Translations under genes and position numbers: made by a program
In this document: in pieces, positions 57,494-64,000 of the stretch
Position numbering within the stretch: position 1 is the first letter of the stretch
Layout of the letters: each line of letters opens with the position of its first letter
The notes under the pieces: model-generated
Told to the model about the DNA's origin: nothing
Databases searched by the model: none
Seen by the model: only the letters and a program-made list of their open reading frames with translations
DNA from: Mesorhizobium sangaii
Lineage (GTDB): Bacteria > Pseudomonadota > Alphaproteobacteria > Rhizobiales > Rhizobiaceae
Direction: 5' to 3'
DNA: 64,000 nucleotides
Assembly (NCBI RefSeq): GCF_014207355.1
Contig: NZ_JACHEF010000006.1
Coordinates: forward strand, 62,001 to 126,000

Positions 57494-58201
57494 ATGAGCG
57501 AACACACAGTCGCTTCTTTCGACGAGGATCTCGGGCAGATCAGCAGGCTGATCCGCGACATGGGCGACCTGGCCGGTTCGATGGTCGGCGGCGCCACCAA
57601 GGCGCTGCTGAACTCCGACAACGCCCTGGCGCAGCGCGTCGTCTCCGACGATGCGATCATGGACGCGCGCCAGCGCGAGCTCGACGACCGCGCCATCACA
57701 CTGATCGCCAAGCGGCAGCCGATGGCCGACGATCTGCGCCATGTGGTCGGTTCGATCCGCATGGCCGGCGACCTCGAGCGCATCGGCGACCTTGCCAAGA
57801 ACATCGCCAAGCGCGTCGGCACCGTCGGCCTCAGCGTCACGCCGCGCGACCTGTCGCACTCGATCGACGCAATGGCGCAGCTGGTGCTGATCCAGGTGCA
57901 GGGCGTCATCGAGGAATATGCGGCGCGCGACGCGGCGGCTCTGGCGAAGCTGCGCGCCGACGACGAGCGCATCGACGTAAAATACACCTCCGTGTTCCGC
58001 GAGCTCCTGACCTACATGATGGAAGACCCGCGCAACATCACCGCCTGCACGCATCTTTTGTTCTGCGCCAAGAACCTCGAACGCATCGGCGATCACGTCA
58101 CCAACATCGCTGAAAATGCGTACTATGTTTTGACCGGTACGCAGCTGCCCGCCAATCGTCCGAAGCAGGACGAGACGGCAATGTCCGCGCCGGCGGCATG
58201 A
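57494..58201 (+). CDS. phoU: Phosphate transport regulator PhoU
   Basis: 235-residue all-helical protein made of two PhoU repeats with metal-cluster glutamate/aspartate motifs (DDAIMDARQRELDDRAITLIAKRQPMADDLR, and DERIDVKYTSVFRELLTYMMEDPRNITACTHLLFCAKNLERIGDH). It connects the Pst transporter to the phosphate sensor kinase, holding PhoB inactive when phosphate is plentiful. The kinase gene (phoR) is not in this operon segment. Confidence 0.95.
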   Translation: MSEHTVASFDEDLGQISRLIRDMGDLAGSMVGGATKALLNSDNALAQRVVSDDAIMDARQRELDDRAITLIAKRQPMADDLRHVVGSIRMAGDLERIGDLAKNIAKRVGTVGLSVTPRDLSHSIDAMAQLVLIQVQGVIEEYAARDAAALAKLRADDERIDVKYTSVFRELLTYMMEDPRNITACTHLLFCAKNLERIGDHVTNIAENAYYVLTGTQLPANRPKQDETAMSAPAA

Positions 58202-58220
58202 CGGCAGGGGTGACCAGTCG

Positions 58221-58910
58221 ATGATCGCGCCACGCATCATGGTGGTGGAGGACGAGGAGCCGCTAGGTGTGCTGCTCCGCTATAATCTGGAGTCCGAGGG
58301 TTACCAGGTCGAGGTGGTGACGCGCGGCGACGAGGCCGAGATCCGGCTGCAGGAGAACGTCCCCGATCTTCTGGTGCTGGATTGGATGGTGCCGGCGGTT
58401 TCCGGAATCGAACTCTGCCGCCGGCTAAGAATGCGTCCCGAGACCGAGCGGCTGCCGATCATCATGCTAACCGCGCGTGGCGAGGAAAGCGATCGTGTGC
58501 GCGGCCTCTCGACCGGCGCCGACGACTATCTCGTCAAGCCGTTCTCGACGCCGGAGTTCATGGCCAGGGTCAAGGCGCTGCTGCGCCGCGCCAAGCCGGA
58601 AGTGCTGTCCAGCGTGCTCAAGGTCGGCGACATCGTGCTCGATCGTGAATCGCACCGGGTCTATCGCAAGAAGAGCGAGATCCGGCTCGGCCCGACCGAA
58701 TTCCGCCTGCTCGAATTCATGATGCGCCATCCCGGCCGTGTGTTCTCGCGCAGCCAGCTGCTCGACAATGTCTGGGGCGAGACCATCTACATCGACGAAC
58801 GCACGGTCGACGTGCATGTCGGCCGGCTGCGCAAGGCGGTCAACAATGGCCGCATGCCCGATGTCATCCGCACCATCCGTGGGGCGGGCTACGCGATCCG
58901 AGAAGATTAG
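58221..58910 (+). CDS. phoB: Phosphate regulon response regulator PhoB
   Basis: 229-residue OmpR-class regulator. Receiver domain (about 5-118) with acidic DEEP near the N-terminus, phosphoacceptor aspartate in LLVLDWMVPAVSG and lysine in DDYLVKPFSTPEF; winged-helix DNA-binding domain (about 130-229) with RVFSRSQLLDNVWG and DERTVDVHVGRLRKAV. It would bind the Pho box at 53610-53627. The family A repeat starts eight bases after its stop. Confidence 0.97.
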   Translation: MIAPRIMVVEDEEPLGVLLRYNLESEGYQVEVVTRGDEAEIRLQENVPDLLVLDWMVPAVSGIELCRRLRMRPETERLPIIMLTARGEESDRVRGLSTGADDYLVKPFSTPEFMARVKALLRRAKPEVLSSVLKVGDIVLDRESHRVYRKKSEIRLGPTEFRLLEFMMRHPGRVFSRSQLLDNVWGETIYIDERTVDVHVGRLRKAVNNGRMPDVIRTIRGAGYAIRED

Positions 58911-58917
58911 GGATATG

Positions 58918-59050
58918 CTGATATTCAGGTGATGCCGGCCTGCGAACGGCAGTTTCCTACGCTTCCGGTACTCACGGACCCGAATGTCCGCTCCGTTCCG
59001 GTTCTCGGAACCCACCATTCTCGGCGCGGCCTGACCTGAATCTCAACACA
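58918..59050. repeat. Dispersed repeat family A, copy 2
   Basis: Homologous throughout to 16849-16980. Ends are complementary: ATTCAGGT near 58922 and ACCTGAAT near 59034, with the loop arms CGGCC on each side. It lies between convergent phoB (ends 58910) and the ROK gene (ends 59063). Confidence 0.88.
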
Positions 59051-59062
59051 TCCCGGCGCTAT

Positions 59063-60310
59063 TCACGCAACGTTCTTGCCGCCGAGGCCGGATCTCGCCT
59101 GCGTGCCCGGCGCAAAAATCTCCTGGTCGACAAAGGTCAGCGCGCGCATGGCGCAGCCTTCGCGGATCAGTGGAAGTTCGTTCGGTTCGGTGTCGAAGGA
59201 AATCGATTTCGAATGCTGGCCGCCGGCGGTCTGAGCAATCGCCTCGCGCAATGCCGGCTCGATCAGGTCGAAGGCGGCGGCGCTGACGCCGACCATGGCG
59301 ACGGGCGCCGGATCAATCAGCGCGAACAGGCTGCCGAGACCGTAGCCGAGTGCCTCGCCGGCCTTGCGATAGGCCTCGCGCTCGGGTCCATCCCTTTCGC
59401 GGGCCGCGCTCGCCAGCGCGCGCATGTCGGCGTCACTGACATCGGCCACGGGTTTCGCGTCCTCACTCATCTGCCTTGCGCTGCGCCAGATGGCGTAGTT
59501 GCCGGCATAGGCCTCGACGCAGCCGCGCCGCCCGCAGCGGCACAGCGCGCCGTGCGGCTGATGGATCATATGGCCGAACTCGCCGCCCGAGGAATGGGTG
59601 CCGGTGAACAGTTCGCCCTTCAGCACCAGGCCCATGCCGATGCCGTGCGACAACAGGATGGCGATAAAGTCGTCGCGGTAGCGATCGGGGTCGCGCCTGC
59701 GCAACGCTATCGCCATCATGTTGCAGTCGTTCTCCATGGTGGCGGGGATGCCGAACTCGTCCTCGAGGATGTCGGCGAAGGCGATATCGGTGTGCGGCGT
59801 GATCGGCGACCACAGCATGGCGCGGGCGCGCGTGTCGGTGATGCCCTGGATCGCCAGCGCAATGCGGGCGACACTGCGGACGTCGAGGTCGGGGTCTTCG
59901 AGACGGCGCCGTACGATGGCGACGCATTCCCCGACCAGCGTGTCGCGTGACATGGTCAGCGTGTCCAGCCGGCGCTGTTCCTCGGCAATCACCTGGCCGG
60001 CATAATCGATAACGGCGACCGAGAGAAAATTCAGCGACAGCACCACGGTCATCACCGCCGCCGCTTCCGGATTGAGGCCGAGGCCGACCTGCGGCCGGCC
60101 GCGTTTGAGCGAGCCGGCCTCGCTCGGCTTGCTCTCGGACAGGATGCCTTCGCCGATGAGGTCGGAGGAGATCGCCGATATGGTCGAATGGCTGAGGCCC
60201 GTGGTCGCGGCTATCTCGGTGCGGGACGGCTGTCCCGCGCGGCGCACGGCCGCAATCACCATCGCCCGGTTGCGGCGGCGCAGATCGTCGTGGCGGATTC
60301 CGACCGACAT
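59063..60310 (-). CDS. ROK family transcriptional regulator (XylR/NagC-like)
   Basis: 415-residue repressor. N-terminal winged helix (RNRAMVIAAVRRAGQPSRTEIAATTGLSHSTISAISSDL) and a C-terminal ROK sugar-binding domain with the zinc motif GHMIHQPHGALCRCGRRGCVEAY and the ALIDPAPVAMVGVSAAAFD stretch. It lacks a complete kinase site, as other ROK repressors do. Divergent from the xylose-type ABC operon, where CTCGAAAAAA palindromes lie, so it is the likely xylose-responsive repressor. Confidence 0.92.
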   Translation of the reverse strand: MSVGIRHDDLRRRNRAMVIAAVRRAGQPSRTEIAATTGLSHSTISAISSDLIGEGILSESKPSEAGSLKRGRPQVGLGLNPEAAAVMTVVLSLNFLSVAVIDYAGQVIAEEQRRLDTLTMSRDTLVGECVAIVRRRLEDPDLDVRSVARIALAIQGITDTRARAMLWSPITPHTDIAFADILEDEFGIPATMENDCNMMAIALRRRDPDRYRDDFIAILLSHGIGMGLVLKGELFTGTHSSGGEFGHMIHQPHGALCRCGRRGCVEAYAGNYAIWRSARQMSEDAKPVADVSDADMRALASAARERDGPEREAYRKAGEALGYGLGSLFALIDPAPVAMVGVSAAAFDLIEPALREAIAQTAGGQHSKSISFDTEPNELPLIREGCAMRALTFVDQEIFAPGTQARSGLGGKNVA

Positions 60311-60370
60311 GCTTTTTCACATCCTCCCGGTCGCCGCAGCCTTTCGTGCCTCCCGAAGGCCATCAGCGAA

Positions 60371-60456
60371 GCCTGAAAGCGCGACGCGCTTCAGGCACTT
60401 GTTTCTGCGCGTGTCGTTGCCCCAAAACCGCTGCGCACTTTTGGGGCAAGATGCGC
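60371..60456. repeat. Composite palindromic repeat (family B, copy 4)
   Basis: Left hairpin GCCTGAAAGCG/CGCGCTTCAGGC (60371-60396) and right hairpin TTGCCCCAAAA (60417-60427) with TTTTGGGGCAA (60439-60449), bounded by GCGCGTGTCG and GATGCGC. Same two-hairpin layout as 40697-40798. Confidence 0.78.
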
Positions 60457-60507
60457 CAAGCCAAATTCTGGCAGAAGCCCACCATCCTGTCATTATTTAT
60501 TCCGGAG

Positions 60508-60603
60508 CTCGAAAAAAACTCGGAGAGACGTCAAAATCCATCAAAATCGATGTTGACAGCGTTCGGACGTTGGATCAGTATTTTTTCGAGGCTCGAAAAA
60601 ATA
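60508..60603 (+). promoter_or_regulatory. xylF promoter and ROK operator
   Basis: A -35-like TTGACA at 60553-60558 lies 20 bases before a perfect 12-base-arm palindrome, TATTTTTTCGAG (60579-60590), G, CTCGAAAAAATA (60592-60603). The palindrome covers the expected -10 and start site, so a repressor there would block transcription. A further half-site CTCGAAAAAA lies at 60508-60517. The xylF ATG is 63 bases after the palindrome. Confidence 0.72.
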
Positions 60604-60665
60604 GAGCCTCTGTGCCGGCCTACGGGTCAGTTTGGTCGCGCCATACGCGGCGCAGGGAGGATATT

Positions 60666-61706
60666 ATGAAAAGATTCACAGCCGCCATCCTGGCGGGTGT
60701 CGCCATGTCACTGACGCTCGCGTCGGTCGCGCAGGCGAAGGACAAGGTCATCGGTGTTTCGTGGTCCAACTTCCAGGAAGAGCGCTGGAAGACCGACGAA
60801 GCGGCGATGAAGAAGGCCATCGAGGCGGCTGGTGACAAATACATTTCCGCTGATGCGCAGTCCAATCCTGGCAAGCAGCTCACCGACGTCGAGAGCCTGA
60901 TTTCGCAGGGCGCCAACGCGCTGATCGTCCTTGCGCAGGATGCCTCGGCCATCGGCCCGGCGGTGCAGAAGGCACTGGACGAAGGCATTCCGGTCGTCGG
61001 CTATGACCGGCTGATCGAGAACAAGAACGTGTTCTACCTGACCTTCGACAACAAGGAAGTCGGCCGTATGCAGGCCCGCGAAGTGTTCAAGGTCAAGCCG
61101 GAAGGCAACTACGTCTTCATCAAGGGCTCCGGCGCCGATCCGAATGCCGATTTCCTGTTCGCCGGCTCCATGGAAGTGCTCAAGGCAGCCATCGACAGCG
61201 GCAAGATCAAGAATGTCGGCGAGGCCTATACGGACGGTTGGCTGCCCGCCAATGCCCAGAAGAACATGGAACAGTTCCTCACCGCCAACGACAACAAGGT
61301 CGACGCCGTGGTGGCGGCCAATGATGGCACCGCCGGCGGCGTCGTCGCCGCGCTGACGGCGCAAGGGCTGGCAGGATCGGTTCCGGTGTCCGGCCAAGAC
61401 GGCGACCATGCCGCACTGAACCGCGTCGCACTCGGCACACAGACCGTGTCGGTATGGAAGGACGCACGCGAACTCGGCAAGAACGCCGCCGAGATCGCCT
61501 CGCAGCTGGCAGCTGGCACTGCCTTGGACAAGATCCCGAACGCCGTGAAGTTCACCACGCCCGGCGGCAACGAGACCAACTCGCTGTTCCTGACCCCGAT
61601 CGCGATCACCAAGGACAATCTCAACGTCGTCATCGACGCCGGCTGGATCAAGAAGGACGAAGTCTGCGCAGGCGTCGCCGCCGGCACCGTCGCGGCCTGC
61701 AACTAA
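60666..61706 (+). CDS. xylF: Xylose-type ABC transporter substrate-binding protein
   Basis: 346-residue periplasmic sugar-binding protein of the XylF group: signal peptide to about residue 24 (ASVAQA), GVSWSNFQEERWKTDEAAMKKAI, IVLAQDASAIGPAVQKALDEGIPVVGYDRLI, DGTAGGVVAAL and PVSGQDGDHAALNRVALGTQTVSVWKD. Ligand-binding residues match D-xylose-type proteins rather than ribose-type, by family resemblance. First gene of the operon, preceded by GGAGG, and followed by a strong hairpin at 61736-61759. Confidence 0.93.
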   Translation: MKRFTAAILAGVAMSLTLASVAQAKDKVIGVSWSNFQEERWKTDEAAMKKAIEAAGDKYISADAQSNPGKQLTDVESLISQGANALIVLAQDASAIGPAVQKALDEGIPVVGYDRLIENKNVFYLTFDNKEVGRMQAREVFKVKPEGNYVFIKGSGADPNADFLFAGSMEVLKAAIDSGKIKNVGEAYTDGWLPANAQKNMEQFLTANDNKVDAVVAANDGTAGGVVAALTAQGLAGSVPVSGQDGDHAALNRVALGTQTVSVWKDARELGKNAAEIASQLAAGTALDKIPNAVKFTTPGGNETNSLFLTPIAITKDNLNVVIDAGWIKKDEVCAGVAAGTVAACN

Positions 61707-61735
61707 AACCGAACCAGATCCCCGTTCGATCTCGG

Positions 61736-61759
61736 CGCCGCGGCCTCAAGGCCGCGGCG
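61736..61759 (+). terminator. Hairpin between xylF and xylH
   Basis: Perfect ten-base stem (CGCCGCGGCC at 61736-61745, complement at 61750-61759) with a TCAA loop and TTTCTC after it. It is similar in place and form to the hairpins after the binding-protein genes at 1305-1338 and 54772-54799. Confidence 0.78.
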
Positions 61760-61846
61760 TTTCTCAAGGGGCATTCCGCTTCAAATGACCGCGGAAAGCA
61801 AATAGCATCGGAAACCGCGCCAGACGGCAACCGCTGGGAGGACATC

Positions 61847-63178
61847 ATGACCGACACGACCTCTAACACGCCTGCCGCAAATACGCCCGCAGACCGGGCG
61901 CGTGCGTCTGAACTGAGCGCCGTCGGACGCTTCTTGAGGGCAACCGAACTCGATACGCGCATGCTTGGCATGGTCGGTGCGTTGCTGGTCATCTGGGTCG
62001 GCATTCACATCCTTTCGGGCGGACTTTTCCTGACACCGCGCAATCTCTGGAACCTATCGGTGCAGACTTCCTCGGTCGCGATCATGGCAACCGGCATGGT
62101 GCTGGTCATCGTCATGCGCAACATCGACCTTTCGGTTGGTTCCGTCGAAGGCGTGATCGGTATGATCATGGGCGTAGCGCAAGCCGAATTCCTCATTCGC
62201 GTCATCGGATTCCAGCTTGGAAATCCCTGGCTCTGGATCATCGCACTGGCCGCCGGCGTGGTGCTTGGTCTTGTGATCGGCGCCTTCCAGGGCTTCATCA
62301 TCGCTTATCTCGAAGTTCCTGCCTTCATCGTGACGCTGGGCGGTCTGTTGGTCTGGCGCGGCATGGCATGGCTGATCACCAATGGGCGCACGGTCGCGCC
62401 GCTCGACGCTACATTCCAGCTGATGGGCGGCGGACCGCGTGGCTCGATCGGCGCCAGCGCCAGCTGGATCGTCGGCATCGTCGCTTGCGCGGCTGTCGCT
62501 TTCGCGCTGCTCAACGGCCGGTCGCAGCGCAAACGGTTCAACTTTCCACTGCGCCCCGTCTGGGCGGAAACCTTTCTCGGGTTGGTCAGTTGCGCTGCCA
62601 TCCTTGGGGCCGTCTGGATCGCCAATTCCTATCCGTGGCCAATAGGCATCGTGCGCCAGTATGCACAGCAGAACGGCATCACCATTCCCGAAGGTGGGCT
62701 GTTCATCGCCCACGGCATCGCCATCCCGGTACTGATGGCGGTCGCGGTCGGTATCGTCATGACCTTCATCACCAAACGCACCCGTTTCGGCCGCTATGTC
62801 TTTGCCATCGGCGGCAATCCGGAGGCCGCCAATCTCGCCGGCATAAACACCCGCTGGGTGACCATGAAGGTGTTCATGATCATGGGCGTACTGGCCGCGA
62901 TCAGCGCGGCGATCTCGTCGGCCCGCCTCAACGCGTCGACCAATGCGCTGGGCACGTTGGACGAGCTGCTGGTGATCGCCGCCGCCGTGATAGGCGGCAC
63001 CTCGCTTGCCGGCGGCTCCGGAACGGTGCTCGGCGCCATGCTCGGCGCGCTGCTGATGCAGTCGCTGCAGTCCGGCATGGTGCTGCTCGGCATCGACTCG
63101 CCGCTGCAGAGCATCGTGGTCGGCGCAGTGCTCGTCGTCGCTGTCTGGCTCGACACCGTCTATCGCAAGCGCGTTTAG
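61847..63178 (+). CDS. xylH: Xylose-type ABC transporter permease
   Basis: 443-residue inner-membrane permease of the RbsC/XylH family with about ten or more helices; the family motif block LVIVMRNIDLSVGSVEGVIGMIMG and the later GGNPEAANLAGINTRWVTMKVF and LDELLVIAAAVIGGTSLAGGSGTVLGA are intact. The ATG at 61847 has GGGAGGAC upstream; the open frame extends far into xylF and beyond. It follows xylF by 140 bases. Confidence 0.93.
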   Translation: MTDTTSNTPAANTPADRARASELSAVGRFLRATELDTRMLGMVGALLVIWVGIHILSGGLFLTPRNLWNLSVQTSSVAIMATGMVLVIVMRNIDLSVGSVEGVIGMIMGVAQAEFLIRVIGFQLGNPWLWIIALAAGVVLGLVIGAFQGFIIAYLEVPAFIVTLGGLLVWRGMAWLITNGRTVAPLDATFQLMGGGPRGSIGASASWIVGIVACAAVAFALLNGRSQRKRFNFPLRPVWAETFLGLVSCAAILGAVWIANSYPWPIGIVRQYAQQNGITIPEGGLFIAHGIAIPVLMAVAVGIVMTFITKRTRFGRYVFAIGGNPEAANLAGINTRWVTMKVFMIMGVLAAISAAISSARLNASTNALGTLDELLVIAAAVIGGTSLAGGSGTVLGAMLGALLMQSLQSGMVLLGIDSPLQSIVVGAVLVVAVWLDTVYRKRV

Positions 63179-63189
63179 GAGGCATGACC

Positions 63190-63990
63190 ATGATCGACAA
63201 GACTGCACCCGCAGCCACCGCGCTGATCGACATGAGAAACATCTCGATCGCCTTTGGCGGCATTCGCGCCGTTGACGACGCTTCGATCGACCTGTTCCCC
63301 GGTGAGGTCGTGGCGCTGCTCGGCCATAACGGCGCCGGCAAGTCGACGCTGATCAAGATCCTGTCCGGCGCGTACAAGCGCGACGCGGGCCATATCTTCG
63401 TCAACGGCGAGGAGGCATCGATCTCCAACCCGCGCGACGCCAAGAAATACGGCATCGAGACGATCTACCAGACGCTGGCTTTGGCCGACAATGTCGATGC
63501 CGCCGCCAATTTGTTCCTCGGCCGGGAACTGATGACCGCCTGGGGCACACTCGACGACGTTGCGATGGAGGCGGAGGCGCGCAAGGTGATGGGCCGGCTC
63601 AATCCCCGCTTCCAGCGCTTCAAGGAGCCGGTGATCAAACTGTCGGGCGGACAGCGGCAATCGGTGGCGATCGCGCGCGCGATCCTGTTCAACGCGCGCA
63701 TCCTGATCATGGACGAGCCGACGGCGGCACTTGGTCCGCAGGAAACGGCGCAGGTCGGCGAACTGGTCAAGCAGCTCAAGTCCGACGGCATCGGCATCTT
63801 CCTGATCAGCCACGACATCCACGACGTGTTCGAGCTTGCCGACCGGGTCTGCGTCATGAAAAACGGCCAGGTCGTCGGCACCGCGCGCACCACCGATGTG
63901 ACCCAGGACGAGGTGCTCGGCATGATCATTCTGGGCAAATGTCCGCCCGGCGCCATTCCTGGGCCAGGCGCACTGAAGATCGCCGCCTAG
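63190..63990 (+). CDS. xylG: Sugar ABC transporter ATP-binding protein, single ABC domain
   Basis: 266-residue ATPase: Walker A LLGHNGAGKSTLIKIL, signature LSGGQRQSVAIARA, Walker B ILIMDEPTAALGP, and H-loop SHDIHDVF. E. coli XylG has two ABC domains in about 510 residues; this is one domain, like the fructose transporter ATPase FrcA of rhizobia, so it should work as a homodimer. AGGAGG at 63177-63182 overlaps the xylH stop and suits the ATG at 63190 (seven-base spacing) better than the one at 63184. Ends ten bases before the window edge. Confidence 0.9.
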   Translation: MIDKTAPAATALIDMRNISIAFGGIRAVDDASIDLFPGEVVALLGHNGAGKSTLIKILSGAYKRDAGHIFVNGEEASISNPRDAKKYGIETIYQTLALADNVDAAANLFLGRELMTAWGTLDDVAMEAEARKVMGRLNPRFQRFKEPVIKLSGGQRQSVAIARAILFNARILIMDEPTAALGPQETAQVGELVKQLKSDGIGIFLISHDIHDVFELADRVCVMKNGQVVGTARTTDVTQDEVLGMIILGKCPPGAIPGPGALKIAA

Positions 63991-64000
63991 AACTCCGATC

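Larger units (their letters stand above)
60311..60665. other. 355-base divergent region with repeat and operator
   Basis: Contains the composite family B repeat (60371-60456) and the xylF promoter/operator (60508-60603). No gene. Confidence 0.6.

Overview
The window reads as a chromosome segment of a high-GC alphaproteobacterium of the order Hyphomicrobiales (Rhizobiales), most likely Mesorhizobium or a close relative. The grounds are gene content and order (tkt-gap-pgk-aldolase on one strand with zapA divergent, mtgA-rpmF, pstSCAB-phoU-phoB, a TrcR/DUF1013 gene, several DUF1127 and DUF465 micro-proteins) and several families of small palindromic intergenic repeats typical of rhizobia. No integrase, transposase, phage gene or CRISPR array was seen. 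This is mostly core chromosome with a lightly accessory stretch at about 17-31 kb.

Layout. 1-3.1 kb: polar amino-acid ABC importer (two permeases, Tat-type binding protein) divergent from an IclR regulator. 3.2-10 kb: two DUF465 proteins, ispG, a lytic transglycosylase with a SPOR-like tail, a CPT-like kinase, an Stf0-like sulfotransferase and a membrane hybrid histidine kinase. 10.5-17.4 kb: a triple-domain lysophospholipid transporter/acyltransferase/acyl-ACP ligase, a prenyl diphosphate synthase, mtgA, rpmF, a small membrane protein and a GlcG-like protein. 17.6-31 kb: small regulators (HxlR, two ArsR, YafY/WYL) beside stress or detoxification enzymes (alpha/beta hydrolase, GST, SRPBCC, quinone oxidoreductase, DJ-1/PfpI, ring-cleaving VOC dioxygenase, DUF899). 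30.9-38.8 kb: aldolase, pgk, a K+/H+ antiporter, gap and tkt, all on the minus strand. 39-48.5 kb: DUF4164-like protein, zapA, 1-Cys peroxiredoxin, metallo-hydrolase, rpoH, rluD, tRNA-Glu, two VOC proteins, an unusual GST and small secreted or unknown proteins. 48.6-53.2 kb: a soluble kinase with about seven PAS domains whose output half is a paralogue of the 7.6-10 kb kinase. 53.6-58.9 kb: phosphate operon with a Pho box. 59-64 kb: ROK repressor divergent from a xylose-type ABC importer.

The genes cover central carbon flow, phosphate acquisition and its control, envelope maintenance, isoprenoid supply and stress responses. The most interesting unexplained signals are: (1) perfect palindromes with the core CTGACAG-N4-CTGTCAG next to a YafY/WYL regulator, marking a candidate regulon of a DJ-1 protein, a DUF1127 protein, an unknown protein and possibly a ring-cleaving dioxygenase; (2) a roughly 130-bp repeat placed between convergent genes, with a collapsed third copy; (3) stem-loops after all three substrate-binding-protein genes; (4) the duplicated kinase output module; (5) a GST with a histone-H1-like Lys/Ala tail. 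Starts were often moved from the longest frame to an ATG with a better ribosome binding site; this is stated where done. Nothing could be searched against a database.
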